Assembly (NCBI GenBank): GCA_035283845.1
Contig: DATESZ010000096.1
Location: 1 to 9,102, forward strand
Origin: DATESZ01 sp035283845
GTDB lineage: Bacteria > Desulfobacterota > Syntrophia > Syntrophales > JACQWR01
Direction: 5' to 3'
DNA length: 9,102 bases
The notes under the pieces are model-generated. The model did not search any database. It worked only from the letters and a program-made list of their open reading frames with translations, and was not told the DNA's origin. A program made the position numbers and the translations under genes. This document shows, piece by piece, positions 6,711 through 9,102 of this stretch (position 1 is the first letter of the stretch; the number at the start of each line of letters is the position of its first letter).

Positions 6711-8078
6711 ATGAAAAGACGGTTCCAGGTTCCGCTTTTGATGATATTGTGCGCCTTCAGCGCTTCCGCCTGGGCCGGCAATGTTGATACCTACGGCATC
6801 GGCGCAAAGGCTGCCGCGCTGGGCGGCGCCTTTTCCGCCTACGCCGACGATCCCTCCGCTATCTATTATAATCCCGCCGGTTTGACGCAGATTTCAAAAC
6901 CCATGCTTTCCCTGGGGACCCATATGATTAGGCCGAGTATTGATGCTTACGGTTATCAGGTAACGGGCGGCATAGTGGCGCCCGCCTCCGGGCCGCGTGA
7001 TTTTCAGGATCACTCCAGCATCCTTGTGGCGCCCCATATCGGGTTTGCCATGCCGGTCAATAAAAAGCTTGTGGCAGGTGTAGGCGTATATGCTCCCTAC
7101 GGCATGGATCTCAAATGGGGTGGCACGCCAAGCGATCCCGGCGCATATGACGCCTATCATTCCTGGTATATGAGGGAGGTGGTTACGCCTTCTTTAGCGT
7201 ATCAGGCAACGGAAACGCTTTCTTTCGGTGCCGGTCTTTCCCTCGGCAAATCAAAAGCCGGCGCAGAAAGGCTGGCCTTTGCACCCGCCTTTACGAACCT
7301 GCATAACAAACAGATGGAAACGGACATTGAGGACGACATGAACTGGTCGGTTAACCTGGGAGTCCTCTACAAACCGGTCAAATGCCTATCCGCCGGTCTG
7401 ACCTACCGCGGCCGGGCTTCCACCAAATTTGAGGGGACGACAAGGGTTGTCGGATTAAACGACGGCGACAACCTGATAACCGGCCTTCCGGCCAGCGCCG
7501 TTACAAACACGGCCGTAAATGCGAAAACCGAGATAGATCATCCCGAACAAATCCAAGCCGGTATCCGCTATCTTCCCTTCGAGAAGCTGTCAGTAGAGGT
7601 GGACGTGGTCTGGACGCGTTGGTCACGAATCGACGGCTATACCGTATTTTTCGACAAAAAATTTCTTGATGCGCCTGGGCTGGGGCCGAATAATCCTGGT
7701 AAGACAAGCGAGTTTTTCCCCAGGGATTGGGAGGATACAACCCAGGTTAGAATCGGCGCTGAATGGCAGGTAAACAAGCTCGTGGCATTGAGGGGCTCCT
7801 ATTTCTACGATCCCTCGCCGATTCCCGATACCACCATGGACATCGAGTGGACCGATGCGGATAAAAGGACTTTTGCCCTCGGCGCCGGCCTTGATTTCGG
7901 AAAGATCACCATTGATGGCGTTCTCCAGTACACCGTCACTGACGGGAGGCGGGATATCAGCGGTGAAAGCGGCAACCTCAATCATGCTTACGCGGGCGGC
8001 GGCGGCGCTCCGAAGGTTTCTTTTTCCGCCGACGGCCATCTCTGGGGCGGGGGGATAACAGTAAATTATAAATTCTGA
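6711..8078 (+). CDS. FadL/OmpP1/TodX family outer-membrane transport protein
   Basis: The start is the ATG at 6711, after a G-rich ribosome site (AAGGGGGG) and 20 bases beyond the preceding gene. A longer in-frame version would run back inside that gene and is not credible. The 455-residue product has a clear signal peptide, MKRRFQVPLLMILCAFSASA, with predicted cleavage after AWA (residue 22). The mature N-terminus, with YGIGAKAAALGGAFSAYADD and IYYNPAGLTQ (NPAG at 54-57), is the diagnostic hatch-region pattern of the FadL family. Alternating beta-strand segments fill the rest. The last residues, GGGITVNYKF, end in the terminal phenylalanine expected for insertion by the BAM machinery. Members import long-chain fatty acids or hydrophobic aromatics across the outer membrane. 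The next gene is an acyl-CoA ligase, so a fatty acid or similar acid substrate is likely. Confidence 0.93.
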   Translation: MKRRFQVPLLMILCAFSASAWAGNVDTYGIGAKAAALGGAFSAYADDPSAIYYNPAGLTQISKPMLSLGTHMIRPSIDAYGYQVTGGIVAPASGPRDFQDHSSILVAPHIGFAMPVNKKLVAGVGVYAPYGMDLKWGGTPSDPGAYDAYHSWYMREVVTPSLAYQATETLSFGAGLSLGKSKAGAERLAFAPAFTNLHNKQMETDIEDDMNWSVNLGVLYKPVKCLSAGLTYRGRASTKFEGTTRVVGLNDGDNLITGLPASAVTNTAVNAKTEIDHPEQIQAGIRYLPFEKLSVEVDVVWTRWSRIDGYTVFFDKKFLDAPGLGPNNPGKTSEFFPRDWEDTTQVRIGAEWQVNKLVALRGSYFYDPSPIPDTTMDIEWTDADKRTFALGAGLDFGKITIDGVLQYTVTDGRRDISGESGNLNHAYAGGGGAPKVSFSADGHLWGGGITVNYKF

Positions 8079-8092
8079 AAATAAAGGGGAGT

Positions 8093-9102
8093 ATGGTGGA
8101 AGTCAGATACATGGACAAACCTTGGCTCAAGTTCTATGAAAAGGGCGTGCCGGAACATATTGCTTATGAAGGGATCTGCCTGCCCCAAATCCTGGACCGG
8201 ACAGTGGAGGATTTTCCCGACAAACCGGCCCTAATCTTCCAGGGACTCAGCATAACCTTCCGGCAGTTGCAGGAGATGGTAAATCGTTTTGCGGCCTGCC
8301 TTGCCGATTTCGGTATTCAAAAAGGGGATGCTGTGGCGATCCTGCTTCCCAACCTGATACACTGCGTTGTGGCCTATTATGCCGCACTAAAGGCAGGCGG
8401 AATCGTGGTCATGAACAACCCTACGTACACCGACCGCGAGTTGGAACGCCAGTTCAATGATTCAGGCGCAAAGGCTCTGATTACCCTTGATCTTCTGGCA
8501 AACCGGATGATAGACCTCCGTCCCAAGACATCTATCAAAAAGATTATTGTCACCTCCATTGGCGATTATCTTCCCTTTCCAAAGGACCTTTTATTCCCTT
8601 TAGTGGGCAAGCGGAGGAAACTGGCCGCGGACGTAAAAGCCGCCCCGGACGTGCACCGGTGGAAGGGCTGCCTTGAGCGATATGATCCGGTTCCACCCTA
8701 TAGGGATATCGGCTTTGATGATGTGGCCGTTTATCAGTACACGGGGGGAACAACGGGAGTATGCAAGGGCGTGGAGCTGACCCACGGCAATCTGAGCAAA
8801 CAGGTGCAGCAGTGCGCCGCCTGGTTCGTCCATTTTAAGAGGGGCGAGGAAATCATGCTGGCGGCGCTCCCCTGTTTCCATGTCTTCGGAATGACCATAT
8901 CCATGAATTTTCCCGTTTACATGGGCTGGTCACAGATTTTGGTTCCCAAACCTCAACCGGAGCCGCTTCTGGAAGCAATCAGAAAATACAAGCCCTCCTT
9001 CACGCCCTTAGTGCCTACGATGTATATCGGCATGCTGAATCACCCTGACCTTAAAAAAACGGACATGAGCTGCATCAGGGGGGCCTTCTCCGGCAGCGCT
9101 CC
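8093..9102 (+). CDS. AMP-forming long-chain fatty-acyl-CoA ligase, N-terminal part
   Basis: The frame is open from the ATG at 8093 to the right edge (336 full codons), about 60% of the usual 550 residues. It contains FPDKPALIFQ (41-50), the FadD-like NPTYTDRELERQFNDSGAKA (109-128), the P-loop YTGGTTGVCKGVELTHGNL (216-234), LPCFHVFG (259-266), and the start of the FSGSAP motif at the edge. The family activates fatty acids to acyl-AMP and then acyl-CoA; the catalytic lysine lies beyond the window. The start is uncertain. AAGGGGAG ends only one base before ATG 8093, so GTG 8096, or ATG 8111 (MDKPWLKFYEKGVP, with GGTGGA ten bases ahead), is also possible. It follows the FadL-type gene by 14 bases, suggesting coupled uptake and activation. 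The usual proline in the P-loop is Cys224 here, a variable position in the family. Confidence 0.93.
   Translation, partial: MVEVRYMDKPWLKFYEKGVPEHIAYEGICLPQILDRTVEDFPDKPALIFQGLSITFRQLQEMVNRFAACLADFGIQKGDAVAILLPNLIHCVVAYYAALKAGGIVVMNNPTYTDRELERQFNDSGAKALITLDLLANRMIDLRPKTSIKKIIVTSIGDYLPFPKDLLFPLVGKRRKLAADVKAAPDVHRWKGCLERYDPVPPYRDIGFDDVAVYQYTGGTTGVCKGVELTHGNLSKQVQQCAAWFVHFKRGEEIMLAALPCFHVFGMTISMNFPVYMGWSQILVPKPQPEPLLEAIRKYKPSFTPLVPTMYIGMLNHPDLKKTDMSCIRGAFSGSA

Overview
The window most resembles a strictly anaerobic, probably syntrophic deltaproteobacterium (Desulfobacterota), with Syntrophales such as Syntrophus or Smithella as the best guess. The main reason is an electron-transfer flavoprotein gene pair next to a membrane-bound DUF224/HdrD-like iron-sulfur oxidoreductase, the arrangement known for ETF:(methyl)menaquinone oxidoreductases. 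An outer-membrane FadL-type channel follows, so the organism is diderm. The taxonomic placement is inference.

Left part (1-2266, minus strand). Positions 1-606 hold the N-terminal 202 residues of a xanthine dehydrogenase / 4-hydroxybenzoyl-CoA reductase type molybdopterin subunit, which runs off the left edge. Upstream of it are a C/G-rich hairpin repeat (about 618-668) and a 41-codon orphan coding tail (710-832). That tail may be the decayed 3' end of the partner [2Fe-2S] subunit. Next comes a complete UbiD-family decarboxylase (833-2266) with all recognisable prenylated-FMN and metal ligands. It is clearly AT-richer than its neighbours (32-47% GC in sampled 60-base lines, against about 55-68% in lines sampled around it), uses many ATA and AGA codons, and has its own near-consensus sigma70 promoter. 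It looks like a later arrival in an older molybdoenzyme operon.

Middle (2267-2782). This is a 516-bp AT-rich divergent intergenic region. It contains the ubiD promoter, a weak candidate promoter for the plus-strand operon, and a degraded dispersed repeat (about 2634-2700) of the kind that produces the familiar spurious 'HSGLDPES' translation.

Right part (2783-9102, plus strand). This is one tightly packed operon: etfB, etfA, a cytochrome b/iron-sulfur ETF:quinone oxidoreductase (EMO type), a FadL/OmpP1-family outer-membrane transporter, and an AMP-forming fatty-acyl-CoA ligase cut by the right edge. Together they form a coherent path. Hydrophobic acids enter through the FadL channel and are activated to acyl-CoA. 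Acyl-CoA dehydrogenases encoded elsewhere oxidise them, and EtfAB carries the electrons to the membrane oxidoreductase, which reduces menaquinone. I see no CRISPR array, rRNA, tRNA, insertion sequence or complete unknown gene system. The most unusual points are the ubiD island with its adjacent truncated reading frame and the uptake-activation-electron-transfer gene linkage.
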